Assembly: GCA_016165875.1 (NCBI GenBank)
Contig: JABBOT010000013.1
Location: forward strand, 8,416,909 to 8,480,908
Origin: Acanthopleura granulata
Lineage: Eukaryota > Mollusca > Polyplacophora > Chitonida > Chitonidae
DNA: 64,000 nt
Direction of reading: 5' to 3'
The position numbers were made by a program, and so were the translations under genes. The notes below the pieces were generated by a model that saw only the letters and a list, made by a program, of their open reading frames with translations, was not told the origin of the DNA and did no database searches. Shown here piece after piece: positions 33,201-45,200 of the stretch (position 1 is the stretch's first letter; every line of letters begins with the position of its first letter).

Positions 33201-36200
33201 ATTTTGGCTTCCCCTCTGGCCGTGGGAAGGTCTGCCAGCAACCTGCGGATGGTCGTGGGTTTCCACCGGGCTCTGCCCTGTATCCTCCCACCATAATGCT
33301 GACCACCATCGTATAAGTGAATTATTTTTGAGTACGGCGTAAAACACCAATCAAAGAAATAAATTAGTTAATTAAAGGCGGGAAGGAGTTCTACAAGCTT
33401 CTCATTTTGACCAAAAGGTTTCTATTACTCAGAATAGATTAAATTAAATCACGTTTCCAGCGAGCTTTCAGCCCTGAAATGTCATGGAGAGATACCATGA
33501 TTGATTTATTCGATTGGAGTTTTACGTCGACATTTCACTTATCCGACTGCAGCCAACATTGTCGTGAGAGGAAACTGAGTAGAGCCCGAGGGAAACCCAC
33601 TACCGAGAGATCCATTGACCCGTCTGAAAACCGCGGGGTTCTGGTAACGGTATATAGCTAATCCTGTTGTATGAGCAGCTCACGGTAAGCATTGATCTCT
33701 GTAATATGTTAAACGTAGATAAAATAATGTAGTTGCAGGAAAAAATGTCTAACATATATGAAATGTATTTCTTATCACTTGTACCATGTACATGTACCAC
33801 CATCAAGTGAATTTCCCAAGTGGCAGGTGAAAAATAAATCAACTTGCCACCTCCAGCATGGAAAATAACGGCTGAATATTTTTCGATGGCTACCGCAGGC
33901 TATCGACGTTTAGTTCTGACGTGCTAAAGCAATGATCTTCATTGAACATACTTACTTCTATCAGCTGCAGGTTTGATAATAGTCTCTCTAACACGGCCAA
34001 CATAATTGCCTTGCTGTGAAGTTATCTCAGTTTGAATATCATTTTAGTGGGGAAATGAATTACTGGGAAAACATTTGTTACCTCATGGCGGGAATGAATA
34101 TTTGTTTACTGGCCTAAATAAAGGAGTGGTTTGAACCATGATTATTTAAAGATGAAGGCTAGAACGTCTGGTTATGGGTTGAAATTTGTAGTTCAAATTT
34201 GTTTGCCGCACATATTACACGACTTCGGCCTCCGTGGCCGAGGTGGCTAACGCGCTAGTGCTGCACAATAACCCAGGGGCCTCCCACAAATGCGGTCGCT
34301 GGAGTTCTAGTTCAGCTTCTGCTGGCTTCCTCTCCGGCCGTAGGTGGGAAGGTGTGCCAGCAAAGTGCGGATGGTCTTGGGTTACCCCCGTGGGCTGTGT
34401 CCCGTGTCCTTCCACTATTAGGCTTGCCGTCGTGGTACAAATGAAATATTCTTGAGTACAGCGTAAAACACCAAGCAAATATATAAATAAATATCACATG
34501 ACGTCATATTAATTCATTTCATCTTTGGCTTGACTAAACATTATTCCATATTTACATTAGCAACACTCAGATGTATGTAATTTCAAGCATTTTACATATA
34601 AAAATGAATTATGCTGTATCTACATAGAAGAATTCCACACTATTGTTTGAAACGGAAAAGGAAATTATATTAAGAAGAGCCTTTTCCTTCAAATGCCGTG
34701 GAGTAATGTACACGTTTGTATGTTGATCGATCGAAAAAGCCCTTATTCATTATTGTATGAAAACATTTTGTGAAGCATTGTATACGTAATCGTATCTATA
34801 CATTTCTTTGAAAGGCAACGTTGTTTTGGGTTCCAAAAACAAGAGGAACGCTCCAGTAGCAGTGTTGGGATCAAGCTGGGCAATGTTTGCAATGGAACGT
34901 GCTTTCGATGGCATCAAGACAACATCTTTCTGGTCTCGCGCCGAAACAGACCCTTATTTGTGGGTGAAACTCCCATCCTTGGGGGTTATCTTCTCCATGA
35001 AGATGTACATGGACGTCAAGGGTAAGGCTTTCTATATTGATTTATTTATTTATCATTTGATTGGTGTTTTACGCCGTCAACGGCGGTCAACATTATGGTG
35101 AGAGAAAACCGGCAGAGCCCGGGAGGAAACCCCCGGCGGTCCACAGGTTGCGGCGAACCTTCCCACTTACGACCGAAGAGGAAGAGATGGGTTTGAACTC
35201 ACAGCAATGACATTGGTGAGAGGTACCTGGATCATTACGCTCGACTAGCGCGCTAGCTCCCTCGGTCATGGAGGCCACCCTTTCACATTTAAAAACAGGA
35301 ATAGATAGGAAAAGATAGGAATAAAACCCTAGCTGAAAAAATAACAGGTAGGATTCTATATGTCACGTGTGACCTATTGCCTAGTACCGCACTGTAAGAT
35401 GTTTGTTTCATTTTGAGGAAACCGGTCTCCAAATCCTGAGTACACTATCCGAGTCAGTGAAACATCCGACTTTGCCAATTCCAGCCTGTGTTACTCCGGA
35501 ACGGTGAATCCTGCCTCACCAGAGTACGCCATCAATTGTACGATGCCCAGGATTGGAGAGTTCGTTAGGGTACAGGTTCAAGGCCGCTGCAGTCTCATCC
35601 TACATGAGCTGGAGATTTACAGTAAGTGTTACATAAAATACTGATGCAGGCTCACCCGATAGGAGTTAGAGATTTACAGTAAGTGTTACATAAAATACTG
35701 CTGCACGCTCACCCGATAGGAGTAAGAGGTTTACAGTAAGTGTTATATGAAATACTGCTGCCATAGAGGGCTAGCAGTTTAAAGTTCTAAACGGCGAAGT
35801 TGGTCGTAACGGAGTGGTTAAAAGCACTATTTGGGTGAAAGTCAGACACACCTTACTGAGCAGGTACGGTGGCCTAGGCTTCAGGTTTTTCCCCAAAATT
35901 GAACAAAAAACATAAAAGAACTAAACAGCACTCAGAAAATGGATTTACCATGAATTCTTTACTAGACAACGGGCCATGTTCTACAGGTTACCACGCCTGT
36001 TATGCCCTTCACTCATTGATTGTTTCTATATATACACCGAACTGTAAGTTTTCACGCCATTCTCTGTCGAAGACACTTCGGTGAGTGTCGCAATGTTAGG
36101 CGTTGCTCAGTATATAGCTGGCTTAACTGTTATTCAATCTACCCTGCCCAGGTAGCTCAAAATATTCATGTTTACGGCAAAGTACCCGTCTTCCAATCAC

Positions 36201-39200
36201 AAAAACGCAAGATACGAAATCAGTTCCTGTTTTGGACCCAGATTTTCCTGGTATAACCGCCTGTGTGGCCATGGTGACAATATAAAGTGGTCAGCGCGAC
36301 AGCCGTGTGGCCGTATGCACACAGTGACGTTCAGTGAAGTCACCGTCTGTCTTATTCCAGCGTGATGTGCACACCCAGAGCTAAATCACATGAAGTAAAG
36401 TGTTAAGCAAGTTGCCAAAGGTCAGCGGTTTTATTACCCTAGAAGGATTTGAGAGCCAGGAACAGAATGTAATTGATGTTTGAATAAGGTCGCCATATGT
36501 CTTTGTTATAACTTTTAATGTGTCCTGGTGCTTGGGGAGGGGGAGGGGGAGGGGGGTTTACGTTGTTACTTCTTAAATGCTTACATGAACAGTTAGAATA
36601 AAACCCCATTTGATTATTCATATTCTTATTTGATTCATGTTTTATCGATGTTTTACTCAAGAATATTTCACTTATCCGACGGCGGCTAGCATTATGGTGG
36701 GAGGAAACCGGGCATAGCCCGGGGAAAACCCACGACCATCCTCACGTTGCTGGCAGAAAAACCCCATATGAGGTAAACTGACAAGTGGCCGGTTTTCACT
36801 GGTAGTTTGTGACCATTTGCCAACTATCACAATGTCGTCGCTGCTCTGGTTGACTCTCTGTGTAGCAGTCTTTTATATTGCCACTTCCTGGCATAACTGT
36901 TTATATAAACACAGGACAGAACTGTGAGCAGTGGAATTCTTATATTCTTTTTACTACAACGGGCCCAGTTTTTTCATGGAACAGTATATTTGACCCTATA
37001 CCATAACGTGAAATATTTTCGAATTTTGCATAAAACGCAATCAGAAAAATAACCTCTTTCACCCTTCCATGGTGAGATAAACTGCTGGGAAAATATTACG
37101 AAACACAGGCATGGTGTTACCGATTACCCTTTTTTGCTGACTCGTGTGCTTAAATTTTGGAATCCTCGTGAAATAGTTCACACTAATTTATGCCTCCAGT
37201 TTTTTTCCAGGGTGCAGTGAATATTGGTTTGGGTATGAATGTGACCGGCTTTGTAACTGTCGGAATGCCACGGAAGTCTGTGACATTATCAACGGGAAAT
37301 GTCGAAGTGGCTGTCCAGATGGTTTTAATGGAACAGACTGTCATTCAGGTATTTATATTTAAATGTATGGTGAATGTATATGAATGCACAACTGAAGGTA
37401 TATAAATGTACGCTTCTTACGTTATGTGGTAAATGTATACAAATGTGTGGTGATTGTGCGATAAATGTATATAAATGTGTAGTCATGTACATAAATGTAT
37501 GGTAAATGTGTATACATGTGTGGCAGATGTATATAAATGTTGGGTACATGTATATAAATGTGCGGTAAATGTATATAAGTGGGGGTACAAGTGTGGTAAA
37601 TGTATATAAGTGGGGGTACAAGTGTGGTAAATGTATATAGATGTGTGGAAAATGTATATGTACGGTAAATGTGTACAATTGTACGGTTAACGTCCTAACA
37701 CCCCCTCCCCCCGAAAAAGTGTATTTTTTGAGAGGCAAGAATATTATCTTTGGTGCTGAAACTAACATTATCTACTGAGTACTTAGAACATCACCCTGCT
37801 TTTCAAACAAACCTCAAAACATATTCAAAAGTAACATTGTGTTATCACAAATTCATAGGCAATGAACTGTGCCGTTTGATCATTTTTTTCGTTCAAAACT
37901 GGCACGGTTTATCCCAGAGGTATGTGAAACCTGAGTTTCGTTAAGCTTGGTATTTTCTACACGCTTATCTGCCCTTGATGTCCCCCTAGTGTATCACGTC
38001 ATCCTGGCGATTTTGTGTAGCAATTAATTCTGCCATTCACGTACCTGTTTATGATGGCATTAGCTTTCCATGCGTCGAAAATTGATAAATGCAATGAAAC
38101 CTGACTATAAATTTATAAATACTATAAATTATGCTCTAGCCATCTTGAGGGGACGTGTTTTGATCTGATATACACACCTCAAACCCGGAAATGACAAAAT
38201 CTGGTCACATATATTTGGTACATTAGCATCATTCAAGGGCAGACAAGCGATGTGCGATTTTCCTCTCCGATTTTTGGTGTTCAATCTATCTTTATTTTCA
38301 TTTAGTAAAAAACTTTATACTCTTAAAAGAGTTACATTATTCAGTTAAGTAAAGTGAAATATAGAACCGAGACAGTTGATCTTTAATACCTGCGTGGAAA
38401 GTACGCAGTTTATGAACTTCTGTAACTGGGTGCTGAATTACTTCCCCCTGAATCACTCTCCCATTTAATAAGAACGTTTTTAGGAGCAAGCCATTCGAAA
38501 ATTGATGGCTAATATCGAGCTTCAAAGCTAAAACGGCTTACTAGCCTACTTGAGTGGCTAATTTTAAGACTTCAACTATCTGGAAAGGCCCGAGGGTATA
38601 CTTTGAAAACAGGATTGTGAATCTTTTGTTGGCAACTTTCAAAAACTCTGCCCTATCTTTTGGGCGAATATCAATGCGCGAATTGTAACTGCTTGCGAGA
38701 GCTGTCTTAACCTCGTGTAAGAGTTCTTGCGAGATTGCGATTGGTATTCCAGCAAAACACCCATGCAGGTAGTACACAAACACAGCAGCCGTATAGCAGG
38801 TAACGGTGGGTTGATGTGACGCGTCAGTCTCTCATCGAGTCGTATTTATAAGTAATTTATTCCATAGTATCTTTTCTGTTTTCACTCAAATATTTTTTCA
38901 AGTATGGCTATTTTTGTCTTGAACGTGTTTATAACTGCTAAGGGTATAAGAGTCAGCTAAGTAAGCTAAGCGTATAGGAGTCAGCTAAGTCATCGAAGCT
39001 TATAAGAATCAGCTAAGTATACAAGAGTCAGCTAAGCGTACAAGAGTCAGCTAAGTCAGCGAAGCGTATAAGAGTCAGCTAAGCGTACAAGAGTCAGCTA
39101 AGTCATCGACGCGTATAAGAATCAGCTAAGTATACAAGAGTCAGCTAAGCGTATAAGAGTCAGCTAAGTCATCGACGCGTATAAGAGTCAGCTAAGTCAG

Positions 39201-42200
39201 CGAAGCGTATAAGAGTCAGCTAAGTCAGCGAAGCGTATAAGAGTCAGCTAAGCGTATAAGAGTCAGCTAAGGGTACAAGTCAGCTAAGTCAGCGAAGCGT
39301 ATAAGAATCAGCTAAGTATACAAGACTCAGCTAAGTCAACGAAGCGTATAAGAGTCAGCTAAGCATACAAGACTCAGCTAAACGTATAAGAATCACTATA
39401 TATATACTGTCCGAAAAGTACACATGTAAGTACTAAGCGTACCGATTTCTCTAGCCTTCGATAAAGTCGCATGAGCTGCGATTCGTAAATGGGACATAAG
39501 TGTTTCAGGTTTCCGGCTGTATGAAGTTGTAATGATGTGCATTGTATCTTTTTTAGTCTGTCGGCGGGGTCGTTTCGGAAAGGATTGCGCACTTCAATGT
39601 CACTGTAAGAATGTGGATTCCTGTAACAAGGTAGACGGGTCGTGTGACAGATATCGCTGTGCTGACGGATATAGGGGAGACAACTGTCAGGAAGGTAACT
39701 ATTTTATAATCTACTGTATTTGTATTGCTAGAAAACTTACGAATAAAATTCAAATTTCGGCCTTTGTCAGCCGTCATTTTGAGTGTTTTGGACACTTATC
39801 CCAACTGTTTTGTTTTAAAACGGTTGGTTATTGTTGAGTAGTAACTTCCTGGTGCATGGCTTCTCTGTGGCAAGTTACAATCCCAGTTCTAGTATCGATC
39901 GGTCATTATCAACAAAATCATTGCAATTTTTTACGTATTGTGTACGAATGCATAGCAATGCATTGTATAGGCATGGAAATTTCCCAACTCTCAGATCGGA
40001 AGCTGTTAACCAAAGTACAACCATATAAAAACAGCACTAAAGATGATGCAAAGATTTAACCTTTCTGGTGCTCAGTTTTGCTGCATATTCTTTTTAGAAA
40101 GTATAAAAGAGAGGAGAGGAGATGTAACACATTTGTAAAATGAATGCAATATTTAAATATCTCATTTTTTTCTCCTCCGCGTGCAGGAATTTTTTGTTGT
40201 TTTAGTGAGGGTTACTCGGGCTGCGGTACTAGAGCTAACAGTTTGTGGGAGGTAAAATTCAGAGGACAAATCTTTTGTCAGCATATATAAGTGAAAATAA
40301 TACTCAAGTAACTTAGTTTCATTCTGACGGTTTTCCTGTGTTAGAAGTTTGATTGTTTCTGTGGCATTTTCAATGTTCATGCCACACGTACAGAGCTTGT
40401 TCGTCGTCGGCCATCTTGCTTCACAGTCTGTTGATGCTACCATGTGTGTCATGCAATGTGATACTTGTAACTCAATAAATATTGCTTCACTGTTGACATA
40501 TTATATACCACTGGATAGAGAAAGTCAATAGCAGTCGATCTGTACAATATTGCAATTTTGCTGGAATGTACAGATCCAATCTCAGATCGGCAGACGGAAG
40601 ACACCGGCTTTCAGGCCGGACCAACCGAGTTCCAGTGGTTACCTTCAAGCGACTCTTAAGTCATTTTTCAAAGAATTTGAGCGCAGATGTCATATTCAAG
40701 AATGGTTAATACTATACCCATATGTACTTGCCATAAACTATGCAAATCTAAAACTGACCTTAAGTTTAAACTTGTTTTAAAGGCGCCAGAAGTCCCAAAC
40801 CGCTAATAACGAAAATTGGACTTCGTATAATGTATCTCATTTCGTAGTTGAAGCTAGTTCAACATGATGTAGGGGCGTGTCAAGAGAAAATTAGTAAAGC
40901 TCAGCATGTCTTATCATATGATTTTAAGAGGTTTATTTTGGTCATGTGGGGCGAAATGGGGTGTCCTAACTATTCAAATGGGGTTGACAGTGTCGGACCA
41001 CATGTAGCAAGCCTCTATATTTGCTTTGTGTCTATCATGCCACACCTGAAGCATAGTTTGTATGAGAATAACAGAAACCATATGTTGGCTGTGAAATTCC
41101 CCCGGTCCCTTTCTTAGGGTAAACATTCATATATGTATACGGCTTAAAATGTTAAAGAGTTAGACTATGTAAATTATGGTATATCAGTTAATTATATACA
41201 GACTTAATCTGAAATGTTTTTCATAACTTTCTTTCATGCAACCGATTTATGTTTTTTGTTGGTTTCCATAAACGTGAAACACAGAAGCGAAGAGTTGTTG
41301 CTGGTTAGGCCAATACGGCTGAAATCTCCAGTCTGCAGACAACAATTCGAATGATTCTCATTAACTAGCATGTTGCTTTCCTCATAGAGCGATTCTCAAA
41401 CCTCCTAGCTTACACAACAAATAGTTGATGGATAAAAGTGTAAAATTATGACACATTTACTTCAGTGTCTCCTTGGAAAAGAAAGGCCAGGCAACAGAAT
41501 TATCTCCATGCAAGAAACCTTAGCATTCATCGTAGAGAACATTTCAAAGCCTATAGGTTCTATATTATTATTGGCTATTTTATTGGCTATGACACAAGTA
41601 TTCATGTAAGTATTAAGTGTACCGGTTTCCTTACCTTTAGATAAAGTTGCAGGAGATGTGATTGGTGAACATAAATGTTTCGATTTTCTGGCTAAACGAG
41701 GTGGTAATGGCGTGTACTGTATTTTCTCAGAATGCCAACAGGGTCGTTTCGGAAAGTATTGTACAAGTGAATGTCACTGTAAGAATGTGGACTCTTGTAA
41801 TAAGGTGAACGGTACGTGTGACGAAGATGGCTGTGCTGACGGATATAAGGGAGACAACTGTCAGGAAGGTAACTATTTCATAATCTACTGTGTATACATT
41901 GCTAGAGAACTTACTAATAAAATTCAAATTTCGGCCTTTCTCGACCTTAATCTTAAACAAAGTTATTCCTCATTTTCTGGTGCTCAGTTTTGCTACATAT
42001 TCTTTTTAGAAAGTATAAAAGTGAGAAGATGAGATGTAACACACGTGTAAAATGAATGTAACATTTAAATATCTCATTTTTTTCTCCTCCGCGTGCAGGA
42101 ATTTTTTGTTGTTTTAGTGAGGGTCACTCGGGCTGCGGTACTAGAGCTAACAGTTTGTGGGAGGTAAAATTCAGAGGACAAATCTTTTGTCAGCATATAT

Positions 42201-45200
42201 AAGTGAAAATAATACTCAAGTAACTTAGTTTCATTTTGACGGTTTTCCAGTGTTAGAAGTTTGATTGTTTCTGTGGCATTTTCGATGTTCATGCCACACG
42301 TACAGAGCTTGTTCGTCGTCGGCCATCTTGCTTCACAGTCTGTTGATGCTACCATGTGTGTCATGCAATGTGATACTTGTAACTCAATAAACATTGCTTC
42401 ACTGTTGACATATTATATACCACTGGATAGAGAAAGTTCAATAGCAGTCGATCTGTACAATATTGCAATTTTGCTGGAATGCACAGGTCCAATCTCAGAT
42501 CGGCAGACGGAAGACACCGGCTTTCAGGCCGGACCAACCGAGTTCCAGTGGTTACCTTCAAGCGACTCTTAAGTCATTTTTCAAGGGATTTGAGCGTAGA
42601 TGTCATATTCAAGAATGGTTAATACTATACCCATATGTACTTGCCATAAACTATGCAAATCTAAAACTGACCTTAAGTTTAAACTTGTTTTAAAGGCGCC
42701 AGAAGTCCCAAACCGCTAATAACGAAAATTGGACTTTGTATAATGTGTCTCATTTCGTAGTTGAAGCTAGTTCAACATGATGTAGGGGCGTGTCAAGAGA
42801 AAATTAGTAAAGCTCAGCATGTCTTATTGCATGATTTTAAGAGGTTTATTTTGGTCATCTGGGGCGAAATGGGGTGTCCTAACTATTCAAATGGGGTTGA
42901 CAGTGTCGGACCACATGTAGCAAGCCTCTATATTTGCTTTGTGTATATCATGCCACACCTGAAGCATAGTTTGTATGAGAAGAACAGAAACCATATGTTG
43001 GCTGTGAAATTCCTCCGGTCCCTTTCTTAGGGTAGACATTCATATATGTATACGGCTTAAAATGTTAAAGAGTTAGACTATGTAAATTATGGTATATCAG
43101 TTAATTATATACAGGCTTTACCTTAAATGTTTTTCATAACTTTCTTTCATGCAACCAATTTTATGTTTTTTGTTGGTTTCCATAACGTGAAACACAGAAG
43201 CGAAGAGTTGTTGCTGGTTAGGCCAATACGGCTGAAATCTCCTGCAGACAACAATTAGATTGTTTATCACTAACTAGCATGTTGCTTTCCTCAAAGAGCG
43301 ATTCTCAAACCTCCTAGCTTACACAACAAATTATTGATGGATAAAAGTGTAAAATTATGACACATTTACTTCAGTGTCTTCTTGCTAAAGAAAGGCCAGG
43401 CAACAGAATTATCTCCATGCAAGAAACCTTAGCATTCATCAAAGAATACATATGAAAACCTATAGGCTATAGTTTTTATTTTATTGGCTATGACTTATAC
43501 CATCCGAAAAGTACTCATGTAAGTATTAAGTGTACCGGTTTCCTTACCTTTAGATAAAGTTGCATGAGCTGTGATAGGTAAACATAAAAGTTTCGATTTT
43601 CTGGCTGAATGAAGTGGTAATGGCGTGTACTGTATTTTCTTAGAATGCCAAAACGATCGTTTCGGAGAGGACTGTGCACGTGAATGTCACTGTAAGAATG
43701 TGGACTCCTGTAACAAGGTAGACGGGACGTGTGACGAAGATGGCTGTGCTGACGGATATAAGGGAGACAACTGTCAGGAAGGTAATTATTTCATAACAAA
43801 CTGTGTTTATATTGCTAGAGAACTTACGAATAAAGTTAGAATTTCGGCCTTTGTCAGTCTTAATCTTAAGCAAAATTTTTCCTCATTTTGTCCTGTTTTC
43901 GGCCTTGACACTTTTCTCGACTCTTTTTTTTTAACGGTTGCTTTCTGTTGAGTGGTAACTTGGTGGTGCATGGCTTCACTGTGACAGGTTACAAGCTTAG
44001 GTATCGATCCATTTCGTTCATTATCAACAAAATCATGGTCGTTTTTTTATGTTATTGGCTTTGAAATAAAGTTATTTTTTCTGGCTGTTCTCCGCCATGA
44101 TGAGGCTGAGTGATTCGGGTTCAATCCTGGGTCTGGTCATAACCAAATACTTCAAAAATAGCACTTGTTGCTGCCCCGCTTGGCGCTCAGCACTGAGAAG
44201 TTAGTGCAAGGAAACTGAACTGGTTGGCTAGGTCTGGTGTCTGGTGTCTTCGGCATGATGCTTCAGTGGCGGCAGCACTTTGGCGGCACGGACTCGCCCT
44301 CTCACTAGGAGACAAGCTTTATATACACGCATCACCGTTATATGGCTCAAAAAATCGTTGAGTACGGCATCAGTAAATCAGTGCCAAATGCATCTCTTGA
44401 CAAGGTTATCTCCCTTCGTTTGGGTGTGAAAACAATAATATTCCCGAAGAGATTCGCCTGTACAGCGGCCATTTTTGCTGAATGTTTTTGCTGGGTCCAT
44501 TATCTACACAGGTACTACGTGACAGGACATTGAGTTATATCGAAAACCCACATTTCTCGCGCGGTGTCATATATTATTATTTTTTATATCTTATTGATAG
44601 TTTTGCAGTGTATCCAGTCTCTCAGATGTGATGATGCATAATGTACCAAGTTGGATTTTCTGTGTCATGCGCTTTCGTGGCCAATTATGGGATTGTCTTA
44701 CTTATCAGGACTGGCGCTCAATAATTTTTATTATTATACCTCACAGGGTAATATTTGATTTCCATTGGTCAGTACACGTTCACATGATATTCCACAAAAC
44801 ATGATGTACAACGATCTCGTGTGCTTATTCTAAACGTTTATCTCCCATTGTCCGCTCTCTGACGTCCACTTGTGATAAAGTAAACAGTTGGACGATGGCT
44901 CTCTCGGTTAGCAACGTCGTAGAAGTCCAGCAATTTAGGGCTTCAGCAGAGCAGGTCATACCTTTTCCTTTTCCTTCAGCTTTCTTTCTGTATAATAAAA
45001 CATGTAGTGCATGCCGTGAAATTGTGAGTTGTGGAAATGGGATGTTCAACTCGTGCTCCGCACTCGCTGAACATCGTTTCTCTCTAGCTCACAATTTCTG
45101 ATATACAATCCCACGGCATGCATTATCTGTACACTATACAATGACAGTTTTTTTCTTAGCTACATGGAGGAAATCAGAGCACCGAGCAAACCACCGAGCC

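Larger units (their letters stand above)
40062..41974 (+). repeat. 1.9-kb segmental duplication, copy 1 (with exon 10)
   Basis: Co-linear with 41975-43890 at a constant offset of about 1913 bp. The first 1.1 kb is about 97-98 per cent identical; identity falls toward the exon. Each copy carries one EGF exon near its end. Confidence 0.9.
41975..43890 (+). repeat. 1.9-kb segmental duplication, copy 2 (with exon 11)
   Basis: Tandem partner of 40062-41974. The junction falls at 'cctcattttctggtgctcag' near 41970. The sequence downstream of exon 11 matches that downstream of exon 9, showing that an earlier copy of the same block also produced exon 9. Confidence 0.9.

Noticed and set aside
37325..37768. 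147-codon minus-strand reading frame
   Set aside because: It runs over the 'tgtatataaatgtgtgg' tandem repeat and encodes only Tyr/His/Ile/Thr repeats.
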